Part shown: positions 35,341 to 44,701 of the stretch, in pieces | Layout: each line of letters begins with the position of its first letter | How positions within the stretch are numbered: the first letter of the stretch is position 1 | Source of the DNA: JAIEPM01 sp964546815 | GTDB lineage: Bacteria > Cyanobacteriota > Vampirovibrionia > Obscuribacterales > Obscuribacteraceae | Reading direction: 5' to 3' | Length of the DNA: 64,000 nucleotides | Assembly (NCBI GenBank): GCA_964546815.1 | Contig: CAZJLR010000004.1 | Span: 135,477-199,476 of the forward strand | Program-made: the position numbers and the translations under genes | The notes under the pieces: generated by a model | What the model saw: only the letters and a program-made list of their open reading frames with translations | Databases searched by the model: none | Told to the model about the DNA's origin: nothing

Positions 35341-35500
35341 ACAAAGCGATATCTATCTGGCAACAGTCAAATCAAAAGCTGCTATTTCTTTTTATCTAGT
35401 TTAAGCAACGAAGTGAAATCAGCAAAGAATCACAGGTGAATATTGACTGTTTTGACTGCGTGTAAATGCAGCCGATTTGATCGAAGAAATATGGCAATTT

Positions 35501-36478
35501 TCAGGTGACTACCAGCCCTTCGGTATCTACTTCAAGCGCTTGAATATGACAAGGTTCTTTGCGCGAATTAGACCAATCGCGGAGTCGTTCTATCACAGCA
35601 TCTTTATGTTCAACGTCTACCACGCTGACGATAGCAGGTCCATTGCCGCTCAGAACAGTGCCCAGCACTTCTGAATTTTGCAACAGTTTTCTCAACTCAG
35701 CCAATTCAGGCACGAGCTTGCTCTTAAATGGCTCGTGAATTCGATCACGCAGGGCGGCTCTCATTGCATCATCGTCGCCAGCTGCTACAGCCTCTATCAA
35801 GAGAGCCATTCGTTGAACGTTCATGACTGCGTCTTTGTGACTGATACTGGCTGGAAGTGTCGCACGCCCTTTCTTGGATGACACCTTATATTTTGGAATT
35901 ACAGCTAGCAAGCCCCATTTGTCCGGCCACAAGAGAGTACGCGGCAAAAACTCTGATGGAGAAATATTGGGAGCACACATAGCGAAGCCGCCGAACACAG
36001 CTGCACATGCACTTTCGGCGTGCCCCTCAAAGTTAGCGGTTTGCTCAAAAATCGCACCTTTTTCCAGTCGCATACCGCTAAGTGCCATAGCAGTAGTGAT
36101 ACCGGCAGCAGTGGCAGCTGCACTTGCGCCCAAACCTGCCGAAACTGGAATATCAGTATCAATGGTAACGCTTAAACAAGACAAGAAGCCCGGATCTTGA
36201 GGCCAGTGCTGCTCAATAACTCTGGCAATCAAATTTGTACCATCTGTCGGAAGCTGGCTGGCAATTTCACCATGGGTAAGAATTTCGATGCCTCTGGACT
36301 TACGAGGCGCTTGCACTCTCACAGTCAGCCGAAGATACATTTTTACCGCTAAAGCAACCGTTTCAAAGCCTGGTCCAAAATTTGCAACGCATGCAGGCAC
36401 ACGAATTGTCACGCCGGGTTTGCTATCGGCAGAATCTTGCTCGCCGCCTACAGCTAGCGGTTCATCATCGTTATCCAC
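35501..36478 (-). CDS. thrB: Homoserine kinase (GHMP family)
   Basis: 325 residues from a GTG with AAGGA upstream. After a polar ~22-residue extension the GHMP features appear: VRVPACVANFGPGFETVALA-like N-terminal motif (27-44), the ATP loop PVSAGLGASAAATAAG (111-126), NFEGHAESACAAVFGGF, and the C-terminal VLSGNGPAIVSVV. The VPA-x-x-ANFGPGFET form and length fit homoserine kinase, which makes O-phosphohomoserine for threonine synthesis. Some positions differ from typical ThrB: EGHAESACAA where EGHPDNVAPA is usual, so substrate assignment is likely but not certain. No other threonine gene is adjacent. Confidence 0.8.
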   Translation of the reverse strand: MDNDDEPLAVGGEQDSADSKPGVTIRVPACVANFGPGFETVALAVKMYLRLTVRVQAPRKSRGIEILTHGEIASQLPTDGTNLIARVIEQHWPQDPGFLSCLSVTIDTDIPVSAGLGASAAATAAGITTAMALSGMRLEKGAIFEQTANFEGHAESACAAVFGGFAMCAPNISPSEFLPRTLLWPDKWGLLAVIPKYKVSSKKGRATLPASISHKDAVMNVQRMALLIEAVAAGDDDAMRAALRDRIHEPFKSKLVPELAELRKLLQNSEVLGTVLSGNGPAIVSVVDVEHKDAVIERLRDWSNSRKEPCHIQALEVDTEGLVVT

Positions 36479-36569
36479 GGGTCAATCCTTTTTGTTAATT
36501 GTCGAGACAAGCAAGACAAAAAGTATATCGCAGAGCAAAAGTAGTTGCAGTTCGACTATAGAATGAAAA

Positions 36570-37781
36570 TCACTTCGCCTGAAGCTTTCTTTTTAGAGCA
36601 GCGTAGGCTGGTCGAGCCTTTCTGATCTGGTATTTCGAGTTGGAAACATACAAGCCCATTGACTGAAATCCGTCATCATTGTAATCATCAAGCAAACTCG
36701 CCCAGAAAATTTTCCTGCGCCTATCATTTTGCACCAACCTGCCAAACATATCTTCAACGATTCGGGCCTGTCCTTCGGCTCCCTTGTAGAGAGGGTCAGG
36801 CTGCAATCGCGAGTTGGCCGGATAATCAAATTCAGTAAACCAAACTGGATATTGCCCCATTTGAAGTTCGCCCATCAACTTATCGATATGGCTCCTGCAA
36901 GAATCAAGATAGTTTGCCACACAATTCGCGCCTCTAAATCCGCGTTCGTCTGCTTCACCGGCATAGACATGAAAGTTGGCGATATCAAAAGTGACCTGGC
37001 CCCTCTTGCGCATCTCAGACAGCAGCGACCTGAAATACTTTAGTTGTTTGTCGAGGGGTCCGCCAAGTCCGCCCAGTACAACTTGTGCGTCACTGTCAAT
37101 TGCTTTGATGGACTGATAGGCAAGTCCCAAATAAGTTGCATAATCTTTCATAGAACCGTGCCACATATATTCGAGGTTGGGCTCATTTCGAACTTCCCAA
37201 TATCGTATTTTTCCTTTGTAGCGCTGCACTAGCTGTCTTACAAACTTAGCGTAATGACCATCGTTTTTTCCAAGATCTTTTGGTACACCATTCCATTCTT
37301 TGTTTCGGCTGTCCCATGGCGCTGTGTTACCCAAGATCCAGACGATCTGGACATGGTGTCGAGCAGCGCAATCAACTACATGATCCGCTGGAGCCCATTC
37401 CCAATGTGCGGGCTTAGGCTGGATCAATTCCCAGGGAATACCGACTCTGCACCACTTCACACCGGCTTTTTCGAGCAAGTCAAATTGCTTGTCGATTTCA
37501 GCACGCCGTGTTCCCCATACATGATGCGGCATTTTTTCAAGCATATTATCCAACTGAAGCATTACACCTAACTGTTCATCCGGATAGAGCTCAATCGAAT
37601 TGGCATCGGGACTGCGCAACTTCAACTTGGGCTCACTATGCTTCAATTTCTGTCCGACCGCAGTCAATCCGCTTGCAAAGACGCCTGTCAACAGAAGCAG
37701 GCAGAGGAAGATACCAGACCTGAGGCGCAGAGATTTCAACAGTGCCTTGCGAATGTTGGAAAGGTGTTGTGCAGTTAGCAT
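36570..37781 (-). CDS. Clan GH-A glycoside hydrolase, membrane-anchored or secreted
   Basis: 403 residues from the ATG at 37781 (a TTG at 37808 is an alternative; neither has a clear ribosome binding site). The N-terminal region is basic with a hydrophobic helix (GIFLCLLLLTGVFASGLTAV), a signal anchor or signal peptide. The TIM-barrel domain shows GVKWCRVGIPWELIQP, WILGNTAPW, the acid/base Glu200 in YWEVRNEPN and the nucleophile Glu317 in VWFTEFDYP. This pattern resembles GH39/GH5-like enzymes; the exact family and polysaccharide target cannot be read. Both catalytic residues are intact. Confidence 0.8.
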   Translation of the reverse strand: MLTAQHLSNIRKALLKSLRLRSGIFLCLLLLTGVFASGLTAVGQKLKHSEPKLKLRSPDANSIELYPDEQLGVMLQLDNMLEKMPHHVWGTRRAEIDKQFDLLEKAGVKWCRVGIPWELIQPKPAHWEWAPADHVVDCAARHHVQIVWILGNTAPWDSRNKEWNGVPKDLGKNDGHYAKFVRQLVQRYKGKIRYWEVRNEPNLEYMWHGSMKDYATYLGLAYQSIKAIDSDAQVVLGGLGGPLDKQLKYFRSLLSEMRKRGQVTFDIANFHVYAGEADERGFRGANCVANYLDSCRSHIDKLMGELQMGQYPVWFTEFDYPANSRLQPDPLYKGAEGQARIVEDMFGRLVQNDRRRKIFWASLLDDYNDDGFQSMGLYVSNSKYQIRKARPAYAALKRKLQAK

Positions 37782-37910
37782 AAGCAGGTTGTAATCAGTT
37801 AGTGACAAGCGCCAGAAATCATCCTAAAGGATGACTGAAAATCGACCCTCAGGATCATACTCGACAAAGTTGATGGACTCATAATTAACAATGGCTACAC
37901 AGGTGCAAAA

Positions 37911-38258
37911 ATGGACAGTTTCCGGAGAATTTCCTCCGACCAACTCAGAGAGAAGCAAAAGCGCGGCGAGGACACTATCGTTCTCGACCTCAGAACGCCC
38001 GAAGATTTCGAAAAAGAACATCTTGCCGGGTCGACTAACGTGCCTCTTGAATCACTTACTCCGGAAGTCGTGCAACAACTTATTGAACAACATTCCAAGA
38101 GTCCATTCTTCCTTATGTGCTCGACTGGAAAGCGAGCCTATAAGGCAGCTGAAATCTTTTATGATAGCGGACACTTTGATGTAATAGTTATCGCTGGTGG
38201 ATTATTAGCCTGGCGAGTACTGGGATTCCCACTTCAGGGAAAAAATCGCACACGCTAA
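37911..38258 (+). CDS. Single-domain rhodanese-like sulfurtransferase
   Basis: 115 residues, one rhodanese domain. Motifs are the N-terminal ISSDQLREKQ (position of the usual ISPxEL), VLDLRTPEDFEKEHLAGSTNVP and the active-site loop CSTGKRA with Cys70, then AGGLLAWRVLGFPL. The intact cysteine and basic loop suggest true sulfur transfer, with thiosulfate, glutathione persulfide or protein persulfide as donors. No signal peptide, so cytoplasmic. Alone between a glycosidase and a universal stress protein read on the opposite strand. Confidence 0.88.
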   Translation: MDSFRRISSDQLREKQKRGEDTIVLDLRTPEDFEKEHLAGSTNVPLESLTPEVVQQLIEQHSKSPFFLMCSTGKRAYKAAEIFYDSGHFDVIVIAGGLLAWRVLGFPLQGKNRTR

Positions 38259-38281
38259 TTTTGCAAATTTAGCCATTGAGA

Positions 38282-38734
38282 TTATGTAGCACTGGCCACT
38301 TTCGCTTTTCTCTTTTCTTCCTCCAGCTTATTTCTCAATTTGATTACTTCAACTGAGCAAGGTGCATCGTTAACAACAGCAGCTGCAACGCTGCCAATAG
38401 ATGACTTGCGAATTCCAGTGTCACCGTGAGAACCAATCAAAACAAGGTCTGCATTCCACTCAGCAGCAAACTCATTGATTTTTTGATGAGCGGAACCTTC
38501 AATTACTTCACCTTTCAGCATGTGACCTTTCAATCGAGTCATCAGTAAATTGACACGCTGATTTAGAATCTGAGCAGCCTGACTCAAATTTTGCTGGTCA
38601 TAATCCCATCGTCCGGTAGATTCAACTGCAGTAACAAGCCTGAACTCGGTGTCACCGGGCCAGGGACGATGAGCAATCTCGTTTAGTATCTCATCGGCAT
38701 AGATAGAACTGTCCATACAAACAAGTACTTTCAT
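38282..38734 (-). CDS. Universal stress protein (UspA family), single domain
   Basis: 150 residues from the ATG at 38734, with GAGAGG upstream; the open frame goes 90 bases further without a good site. It begins with MKVLVCMDSSIYADEIL, the family beta-1/helix-1, and ends with the ATP-binding motif G-x2-G-x9-G-S in GSHGDTGIRKSSIGSVAAAV, so nucleotide binding is expected. A charged KLEEEKRKAK tail is added. One of three Usp genes within 5.5 kb. Confidence 0.88.
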   Translation of the reverse strand: MKVLVCMDSSIYADEILNEIAHRPWPGDTEFRLVTAVESTGRWDYDQQNLSQAAQILNQRVNLLMTRLKGHMLKGEVIEGSAHQKINEFAAEWNADLVLIGSHGDTGIRKSSIGSVAAAVVNDAPCSVEVIKLRNKLEEEKRKAKVASAT

Positions 38735-38959
38735 CGCTCGCGCCTCTCTAGGTCTATTAGTATCCAGCATATGCGCAGCGCGCGCAGAGCACATCGCTCC
38801 CAAGACTGAAGTTTCCAAAAACATCCCAATAAGGTGAGGGCAGAATCACCCGAACAGGAGCGAGATGCTCACTCGCGCGGACGATGAACAAATGTTCAAT
38901 TTGCACGACTATTACAGAGTCAAACAAAACAAGCCAGTCGGCGCAAAGAGAAGAAAACA

Positions 38960-39727
38960 ATGAAGATGCCAACACTCATACTAAGCAAAAGAGCAAAGAC
39001 ACAACTACTTTGCGCAACAGGCATTTCATTGATAGTTTTTTGCACATGCCCAACACTCTCTTTGCCTTTAGGTGGATTATTGGTTGTGCCCCCGACCCAA
39101 ACTACTACGATGCCGCCTCCCACCAGAGTGCAAAATTATATAAGTCAATGGATAGTAATTCCACATTGGCTGGCAGGCGAATGGCAAGGCGATGAAGAAA
39201 CAATTTTGTATTCGTTCAATCACAAAACTCAAAGTTATTTACCGGGTTGTCCTCAAGTCATCAAACTGAACAGAGTCAGCAAGATTGGCACGCAAAAGGA
39301 TAGCACTGGTGTCATATGGCACGCAGGCGCGCCATACACAAAACTCATCGACACCCCAGCATACAACGAGTATCACACAATAGAAGATGTCGTACAGCTT
39401 GATTCTTCAGAAAGCACAGCGATAATGATTTCGCTTGATCACGTAAGCAAATATAGCAAGTTAGATAGCCAGCGTTTAGACGAGTTCAAAGAAGCTACGA
39501 CTACAACGTATATTCGTATGAATGACGATCAAATTTTAGTGAAGTACGATATAAGCGATTTCGGACTAGACAACAGCAGGCGTTATACCAGCCAGGCTTA
39601 CTGCATACAGCACCGAGTCTGCCCTTTCAGGCGCCTTGACTTTGACAGTCGAGGCAATTTGAAACTCATGTTTAGACGTTTCTTGATGGAAAATGGACAA
39701 GAAAGACTGATACCACGAGAACCATAA
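38960..39727 (+). CDS. Secreted protein, family B copy 1
   Basis: 255 residues; GAGAAG precedes the ATG. The first ~35 residues look like a signal peptide (LLCATGISLIVFCTCPTLS). The mature part shares a pattern with the product of 57954-58745: IPHWLAGEWQGDEETI / IPSWLAGVWSNKSGVE, then a GTQKDSTGVIWHAGAPYT / GSQTDSSGQVWHYTGAPYS motif, and NLKLMFRRFLMENG / DLKMLFRQYLNSVG near the end. A WLAGxW motif is found in beta-barrel lipocalin-like extracytoplasmic proteins, but I cannot name the family. Divergent from the Usp gene at 38282-38734. Confidence 0.7.
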   Translation: MKMPTLILSKRAKTQLLCATGISLIVFCTCPTLSLPLGGLLVVPPTQTTTMPPPTRVQNYISQWIVIPHWLAGEWQGDEETILYSFNHKTQSYLPGCPQVIKLNRVSKIGTQKDSTGVIWHAGAPYTKLIDTPAYNEYHTIEDVVQLDSSESTAIMISLDHVSKYSKLDSQRLDEFKEATTTTYIRMNDDQILVKYDISDFGLDNSRRYTSQAYCIQHRVCPFRRLDFDSRGNLKLMFRRFLMENGQERLIPREP

Positions 39728-39753
39728 ACAGCATTCCAAAATCTAGAACATAA

Positions 39754-40857
39754 TCAGTGAATCAAACTCAATAATATCTCGATCAAAATCAACACAATAA
39801 TAACCAATTCAAGAAACTCGCTGCTTGCATGCTGAGCCTGGTCTGTGGCAAATCGGTATACTTCTCCTACGCTCTCAAGTTTGCTTTCTACTTGATGCTG
39901 CCAATCAGAAAGACCCAAACGAGAAGTAATGCCTCTATATACACGCACATAATAGGCATCACCAATAATTTTGAGCGCGTTAGACGCACGGTCAGAAAGC
40001 TCTCTTATGTCTACAAGTAGACTGCGTAAGAGCTCGGTGCGCTGGGCGCTGTCTTTCCGCCCAAAGAAAGCGTGAGGTTGGCGCCGAGTCAAATTCCATC
40101 CGTAAATTTCGTCTAGTTTCGAATCAAGGCGAAGATCATATGATCTAAATTCAACGAGTTGTGTATTGGCAAATTCGAGAATACTCTCGACCGCCTCAGC
40201 GCCATCTTCATTGTCCATAACAATTGATGCGTCCCACTGGACTATTACTAAGTCGCTATCAAAATAACTAAAATGAATGCGTAATGCTTCGTCTTGCTCA
40301 AGTCGACTCAGGGGTTTCGATTCACCAAGCAATAATGACGCCAACTCAGATCTATATTCATTTAAAAGTACAGTGGACTCAACTTGTGGCTGCAATTTGC
40401 ACAACTCGAAAATGAAATAGTCTTCCACAAGAGGAGCATGTGGCTTGTTTATCGCAGCAGAAATTAGCTGTGTAAGCTCTTTTAAAATTACCGCAGCACT
40501 TTCCGTTAGCTCCTCAGACTGCCTCAGAAGCCGGCTAGTCCTGGCAAACTCAGCCCAAGCTCCAGAAAAGGAAAAGGACAAACGGATGCTCACAATGCCG
40601 TAATCATAGAGTTTAATTGCTACGCTTGCCTGAAGTCCCTCAACAGTGACAGAATTCCAGCTTGCCACCAGGGGAGGTACTGAAAATTCAATACTGCTAG
40701 GTGAAGCTTCGGCTCTCAATGACAGCTTTTTCTGCTTAAACTTGTCGCCTTCGAGCTCTTTTAGCCTTTCGATGTTTATAGTATCGGAAATATCGTAGAT
40801 AAAATACGCGTGAAAAACGGCTTTTTCGATCACTAACGCAGTGGTTGTGCTTGGCAT
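39754..40857 (-). CDS. DUF155 (RMD1/YagE-like) tail-anchored protein
   Basis: 367 residues. Early on it has AYFIYDISDTINIERLKEL, like the AxxYxxxxxIDL-xx-L start of COG1723/DUF155 proteins. The last third has helical segments with conserved charges (ELSDRASNALKIIGDAYYVR, SRLGLSDWQHQVESKLESVG) and a C-terminal hydrophobic helix FLELVIIVLILIEILLSLI, which matches the family's signature LEx-II-x-LI-x-E tail anchor. Eukaryotic relatives act at the mitochondrial membrane; the bacterial role is unknown. AGGATG precedes the ATG. It is the middle gene of minus-strand neighbours with the histidine kinase 31 bases upstream. Confidence 0.65.
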   Translation of the reverse strand: MPSTTTALVIEKAVFHAYFIYDISDTINIERLKELEGDKFKQKKLSLRAEASPSSIEFSVPPLVASWNSVTVEGLQASVAIKLYDYGIVSIRLSFSFSGAWAEFARTSRLLRQSEELTESAAVILKELTQLISAAINKPHAPLVEDYFIFELCKLQPQVESTVLLNEYRSELASLLLGESKPLSRLEQDEALRIHFSYFDSDLVIVQWDASIVMDNEDGAEAVESILEFANTQLVEFRSYDLRLDSKLDEIYGWNLTRRQPHAFFGRKDSAQRTELLRSLLVDIRELSDRASNALKIIGDAYYVRVYRGITSRLGLSDWQHQVESKLESVGEVYRFATDQAQHASSEFLELVIIVLILIEILLSLIH

Positions 40858-40887
40858 GGCTCATCCTGGGAAATAATCAGTTTAGCA

Positions 40888-41967
40888 CTAGCCCTGAACT
40901 CGCAGTGGCAAGTGAATATCGAAACGAGTTCCACGCCCCAAAGTGCTGGTACAAGTGATCTGTCCGCCATGTGCCTTGGCAATCTCAGAACACAAACACA
41001 AACCGGCTCCAGTTACAGGCGCGTACTTTCCACTTGCCGAAACCTGGTAAAAACGTTCAAAGATGTTCCGGATGTCCGCATCAGCTAGACCTTCGCCGTC
41101 ATCTTCCACTGCAAATTCAATTTGATCATGCCCCTCCAGTCTCACGATCAGACAAACTTTGCTTTTAGCATACTTAATCGCGTTATCGATAACGTGCTGC
41201 AACATACATGTAACCTGACTTTCATCACACATGAATATCGTTTTTGGACATTCTACTTGCAATGATATGGGTACACGAGACACAGGGAACCTTGAAAGCA
41301 ACCTCATCACGAAGTCATCCAAATTCACCTGGCGAAGTTCAAGCTCCTTGGTGCCATTGCGATACCGATATATATCCATGATCATAACCATCAGGCGATT
41401 AATCTCGCTGATGTTTTCACAAAGAAGTATGAGCAGCTCTTCTTGCTTCTTTCCAAGACTACCGAACTGTCCTTCCAGGATTAGCTTAATTACTCTGTCT
41501 GAAGCCAGCAGCGGAGTTCTTAACCGATGATTTAAGACTGCAAGGAAATCTTCGCGTTCATGAAACAACGTCATTTCAAGATCTCTACTAACACTCAAAT
41601 CAACAAGTGTCAGCAGCCGTCCACGAGAAACATTGTTGAATTCGAGTGGGGAAATCACCCAATGCAAATAGATTTCCTGCCCGTTATCTTTGAGAAATCT
41701 GCAATCGCCAGAACGGACACCATCTCCTTGTTTCAGTGCTTTAAAAACAGACAGCTCATCACTATCGGCTGCGACAAAATTCCTGGCGAAATCAAAGCCT
41801 GACTGATTGACTAAGCGTCCAAGTGGTATTCCTAATATCAACTCAGTGGCGGTGTTGGCCCTTTGAATTAGAGAATCAATACCAATCTCTATCAACGCTT
41901 CGCTCATTGAATTAAGGACAGCATCGAGTTGATTTTGTTTGGAGTTTCTGGACTTGGTAGATTTCAT
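40888..41967 (-). CDS. Soluble PAS-domain sensor histidine kinase
   Basis: 359 residues, no transmembrane helix. A PAS-like domain spans about residues 14-125. The dimerisation/phosphoacceptor H-box is FLAVLNHRLRTPL with His147, and the ATPase domain has the N-box HVIDNAIKYAK, G1 VEDDGEGLAD, F-box IFERFYQV and G2 GAGLCLCSEIAKAHGG. All catalytic parts are intact, though the G2 box carries two cysteines where Gly/Leu-Gly-Leu is usual. It should sense a cytoplasmic signal; its response regulator is not in the window, so it is an orphan. Stress-protein genes surround it. Confidence 0.9.
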   Translation of the reverse strand: MKSTKSRNSKQNQLDAVLNSMSEALIEIGIDSLIQRANTATELILGIPLGRLVNQSGFDFARNFVAADSDELSVFKALKQGDGVRSGDCRFLKDNGQEIYLHWVISPLEFNNVSRGRLLTLVDLSVSRDLEMTLFHEREDFLAVLNHRLRTPLLASDRVIKLILEGQFGSLGKKQEELLILLCENISEINRLMVMIMDIYRYRNGTKELELRQVNLDDFVMRLLSRFPVSRVPISLQVECPKTIFMCDESQVTCMLQHVIDNAIKYAKSKVCLIVRLEGHDQIEFAVEDDGEGLADADIRNIFERFYQVSASGKYAPVTGAGLCLCSEIAKAHGGQITCTSTLGRGTRFDIHLPLRVQG

Positions 41968-42157
41968 GTTTGTGGACCGAATTTGTCTCCAGATGAGCGC
42001 AGACTATCTATCAACGACACTATGTGAAAACAGCATATATTCCACACATTAGCAGGCTCCGCTCTCAGCAACATCCGGCCTGCGGTTAAGCACACTCATT
42101 CCTAAGGGTGAATCTTTTGGCCAAACAAAGCACAAATAAGATGCTTGCTACCAAGGT

Positions 42158-42673
42158 CTAACCCTTAGCCACAGCGCTGGGTTCTTTCGCTTGACTGGAA
42201 GCTGACTTAGATGCTTCAGCCTTTTCGGGGCGAGGAATGCGCACAATAGTTACCGAACAGTGTGCATTAGAAACGACTTTTTGTGAAACACTGCCAAGGA
42301 AGAAGCGCTCCAAACCAGTGCGACCATGAGATCCCATCACGATCCAGTCATAATTTCCTTCTTTTGCTAAATTGATAATTTCGTGAGCAGGGTCTCCCAA
42401 GAAGGTCACACTGTTGATTACATTTTCCGGATAAGCTTCACGCAATTGTTTTTCAACTTGGGAAAGCAAGTCCTTTGCATAAGCTTCCTCTTCCCGTGTA
42501 ATTGATTCTAAATATGTGTAAGGGTAGGCGAAACCATAGTCTTGCACCACTACGGGTCTGATTACAGACAAAAGCGAGAAGCAAGTGTCAGGAGAGAATC
42601 TATGCTTTGAAAGGAAGTCAACCTGCGCTTCAGCAAAACGTTGCTCTTCCACTGGAATCAAAATTTTTGTCAT
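42158..42673 (-). CDS. Universal stress protein (UspA family), single domain
   Basis: 171 residues beginning MTKILIPVEEQRFAEAQVDF. The ATP motif is canonical: GSHGRTGLERFFLGSVSQKVV (G-x2-G-x9-G-S), followed by SNAHCSVTIVR. It has a C-terminal Ala/Ser/Lys-rich tail of about 25 residues. It lies 52 bases downstream of the tandem-Usp gene and is read in the same direction, so both may share a transcript. Confidence 0.9.
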   Translation of the reverse strand: MTKILIPVEEQRFAEAQVDFLSKHRFSPDTCFSLLSVIRPVVVQDYGFAYPYTYLESITREEEAYAKDLLSQVEKQLREAYPENVINSVTFLGDPAHEIINLAKEGNYDWIVMGSHGRTGLERFFLGSVSQKVVSNAHCSVTIVRIPRPEKAEASKSASSQAKEPSAVAKG

Positions 42674-42725
42674 TGCCTTGTCTCACAATAAAAAGTTCTA
42701 ACTATCGGTAATGCACTTTGGTATT

Positions 42726-43577
42726 TCATCTATAAATCAGTACACTGCTTTGCGTTTTCTGAATAACGTGGGTAGCCGTTGTGCCCATCACAAGCTGGTC
42801 TTGCGTCCTGAATCCATAAGCTCCAAGAACAAGCAACGATTTAGTACGAGCTGCCTGATCAAGGAGAACATCAGCCGGGAGACCGACGTCGATTGAAAAC
42901 ACTGGCTCGTTCCATTTCTCTTTTAAGTAATTTTCGCCTTGCGCCACCGCATATTGAGCCTCAACCATAGACTCGGTTGTTACACTGATATAAGTTGCTT
43001 TCAATGGTTTGTTAATTGCCTTAGCCAATTGCTCAGCCATTAGCAATGCGCCGATTGATGCCTCACTACCATCAAATGCAACAAGAATTTGATCAAAAGC
43101 TTGCGGGCTAGCAGCGGCAATTAAGACAGGTTTCTTAGACGCCAGAGCAATTCTTTCTGCTTTCGAACCAATCATCACTTGTCCAGGAAAAACTTGTTCA
43201 GGATTTCTTCGATGACCTACGATAGCCAGGTCATATTCTGGAAGTCGGTTCATTACCTCATAAACGACATAACCTTCATCTCTAAACGTTTCAACCTTGA
43301 GAGAATGCTTGGCTGCTTCATCTTCGAACAATTTGAGAATAAGTGTACCTATCTTTTGTAGAGCAGTGATGACCTTTTCAGTGGTTTCATTGCTTACAGA
43401 CAAACCTAGTTCTGAAGCGAACTCGGGGTCAATCAAGAGATCTGCCGTGCGAGGATCGACTACATGTTGCCCTGCCAATGACGCTCCAAGTTTACTTGCA
43501 AACAAGTAGCCAAACTGAGCGGCATACTCACTTGATTTTGAACCGTCCAGGGCAATTAGTATTTTCTTGAATGGCAT
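42726..43577 (-). CDS. Tandem-domain universal stress protein
   Basis: 283 residues from the ATG at 43577 (MPFKKILIALDGSKSSEYA); the open frame continues 231 bases upstream but that extension is low-quality and lacks family similarity. Domain 1 ends with GHRRNPEQVFPGQVMIGSKAERI and domain 2, beginning QILVAFDGSEASIGALL, ends with GAYGFRTQDQLVMGTTATHVI. Both keep versions of the Gly-rich ATP loop, though not the strict form. Such two-domain Usps act as stress or energy sensors. GAGA lies upstream of the start. Confidence 0.85.
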   Translation of the reverse strand: MPFKKILIALDGSKSSEYAAQFGYLFASKLGASLAGQHVVDPRTADLLIDPEFASELGLSVSNETTEKVITALQKIGTLILKLFEDEAAKHSLKVETFRDEGYVVYEVMNRLPEYDLAIVGHRRNPEQVFPGQVMIGSKAERIALASKKPVLIAAASPQAFDQILVAFDGSEASIGALLMAEQLAKAINKPLKATYISVTTESMVEAQYAVAQGENYLKEKWNEPVFSIDVGLPADVLLDQAARTKSLLVLGAYGFRTQDQLVMGTTATHVIQKTQSSVLIYR

Positions 43578-44014
43578 AATAGGTATCTCACTTACGGTGT
43601 TAAAAACTCGCCGAGCAGTTCGGTATGAATAACATAATGACCTCTGGACGCAGCAGCGACATCGTCCGAAGCGCTGATCCCAATATGATGATTTTAGAAT
43701 CTGGTGTCGGAACAATATCGGTAACACAGGCGCCAATACTTCCTCTACACAGATCCGAAGGTTTTCAAAGCTGCAGAAACTGCCAAGAACGAAGATTGGC
43801 CGACTCAATCGAAAGGACGATTTCAGGAAGCGAGTAACGTCAACAAAAACAGCCAGACAGGGCTCTATTCGTGCGAATACTTCTAAAGAAGGAAGCGATT
43901 AATGTATATATTTGTTAGCATTCTGATTAACACAATGCGCCCAAAAGCACCTCGCATCAATCGAATTCAAGATTCCTCCAGACGAGCTCAATTGAATTAG
44001 AAGGAGAAAGAGCT
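43578..44014. other. Divergent intergenic region with a palindrome
   Basis: 437 bases between the tandem-Usp gene (leftward) and the phosphoribosyltransferase gene (rightward). A perfect inverted repeat TATTCG-TG-CGAATA (43866-43879) lies near the middle and could be an operator shared by both genes. The stretch next to it is AT-rich (TGTATATATTTG). No gene recognised; the open frames here are short and lack ribosome binding sites. Confidence 0.4.
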
Positions 44015-44701
44015 ATGTTCAGAGATCGCAACCATGCTGGAAAACTTCTAGCTGCAAAAGTAGCAGAAGAGATTTTCTCAATGATTCCAAAAAATCAGAT
44101 CTCCGAGACTGTTGTCGTCGGGGTACCGCGTGGTGGCGTTCCACTTGCTACATTCATAGCTAATACACTGCAAATACCTCTGAGTATACTTGCCTCGAAA
44201 AAGATTGGCGCCCCGTTTGATAAAGAGCTCGCCATAGGCGCAGTCTCTTCCGGCGGAGTTGTCGTACTCAATAAAGATCTTGAGTTTTGCAGCAAAGACC
44301 ACGGCAACTATATCGAAAGCGAAAAACTAAGATTGATAGAGGCATCAAAGAAGGCCGAACAACGCTTTCTCGAAGCTGCAGGTATTCAAAAGAAAGAAAC
44401 AATAGAAGGCAAACATGTCATTCTGGTTGACGACGGCATTGCCACGGGAATGACCACACTTGCAGCAATTAAAACACTGAAAGCACAGGGTGCAAAACTG
44501 ATAATAGTGGCAACGCCCTTAATCGCAACTCACACAAAAGCACTCATAAAATCAGAATGCGACGAGGTGATCAGCCTCGTCACTGAACATGGGTTCAACT
44601 CCATTGGGCAGTATTATGAAGACTTTCATCAAGTGGCGGACGAAGAAGTGATAATTGCGCTCAAAGCAGCGCAACGCAAACCTTTTGCAAAGGCTCAATA
44701 A
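44015..44701 (+). CDS. Phosphoribosyltransferase-domain protein
   Basis: 228 residues with an excellent Shine-Dalgarno (AGAAGGAGAAAGAG). The N-terminal FRDRNHAGKLLAAKV and VVGVPRGGVPLATFIANTLQ are typical of the stand-alone type I PRTase proteins often found beside stress genes. The PRPP-binding loop VILVDDGIATGMTT (135-148) is intact. Enzyme substrate is not known for this group, which differs from purine/pyrimidine salvage enzymes by the inserted helical arm (residues 95-130). It is divergent from two Usp genes, consistent with a shared stress response. Confidence 0.88.
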   Translation: MFRDRNHAGKLLAAKVAEEIFSMIPKNQISETVVVGVPRGGVPLATFIANTLQIPLSILASKKIGAPFDKELAIGAVSSGGVVVLNKDLEFCSKDHGNYIESEKLRLIEASKKAEQRFLEAAGIQKKETIEGKHVILVDDGIATGMTTLAAIKTLKAQGAKLIIVATPLIATHTKALIKSECDEVISLVTEHGFNSIGQYYEDFHQVADEEVIIALKAAQRKPFAKAQ

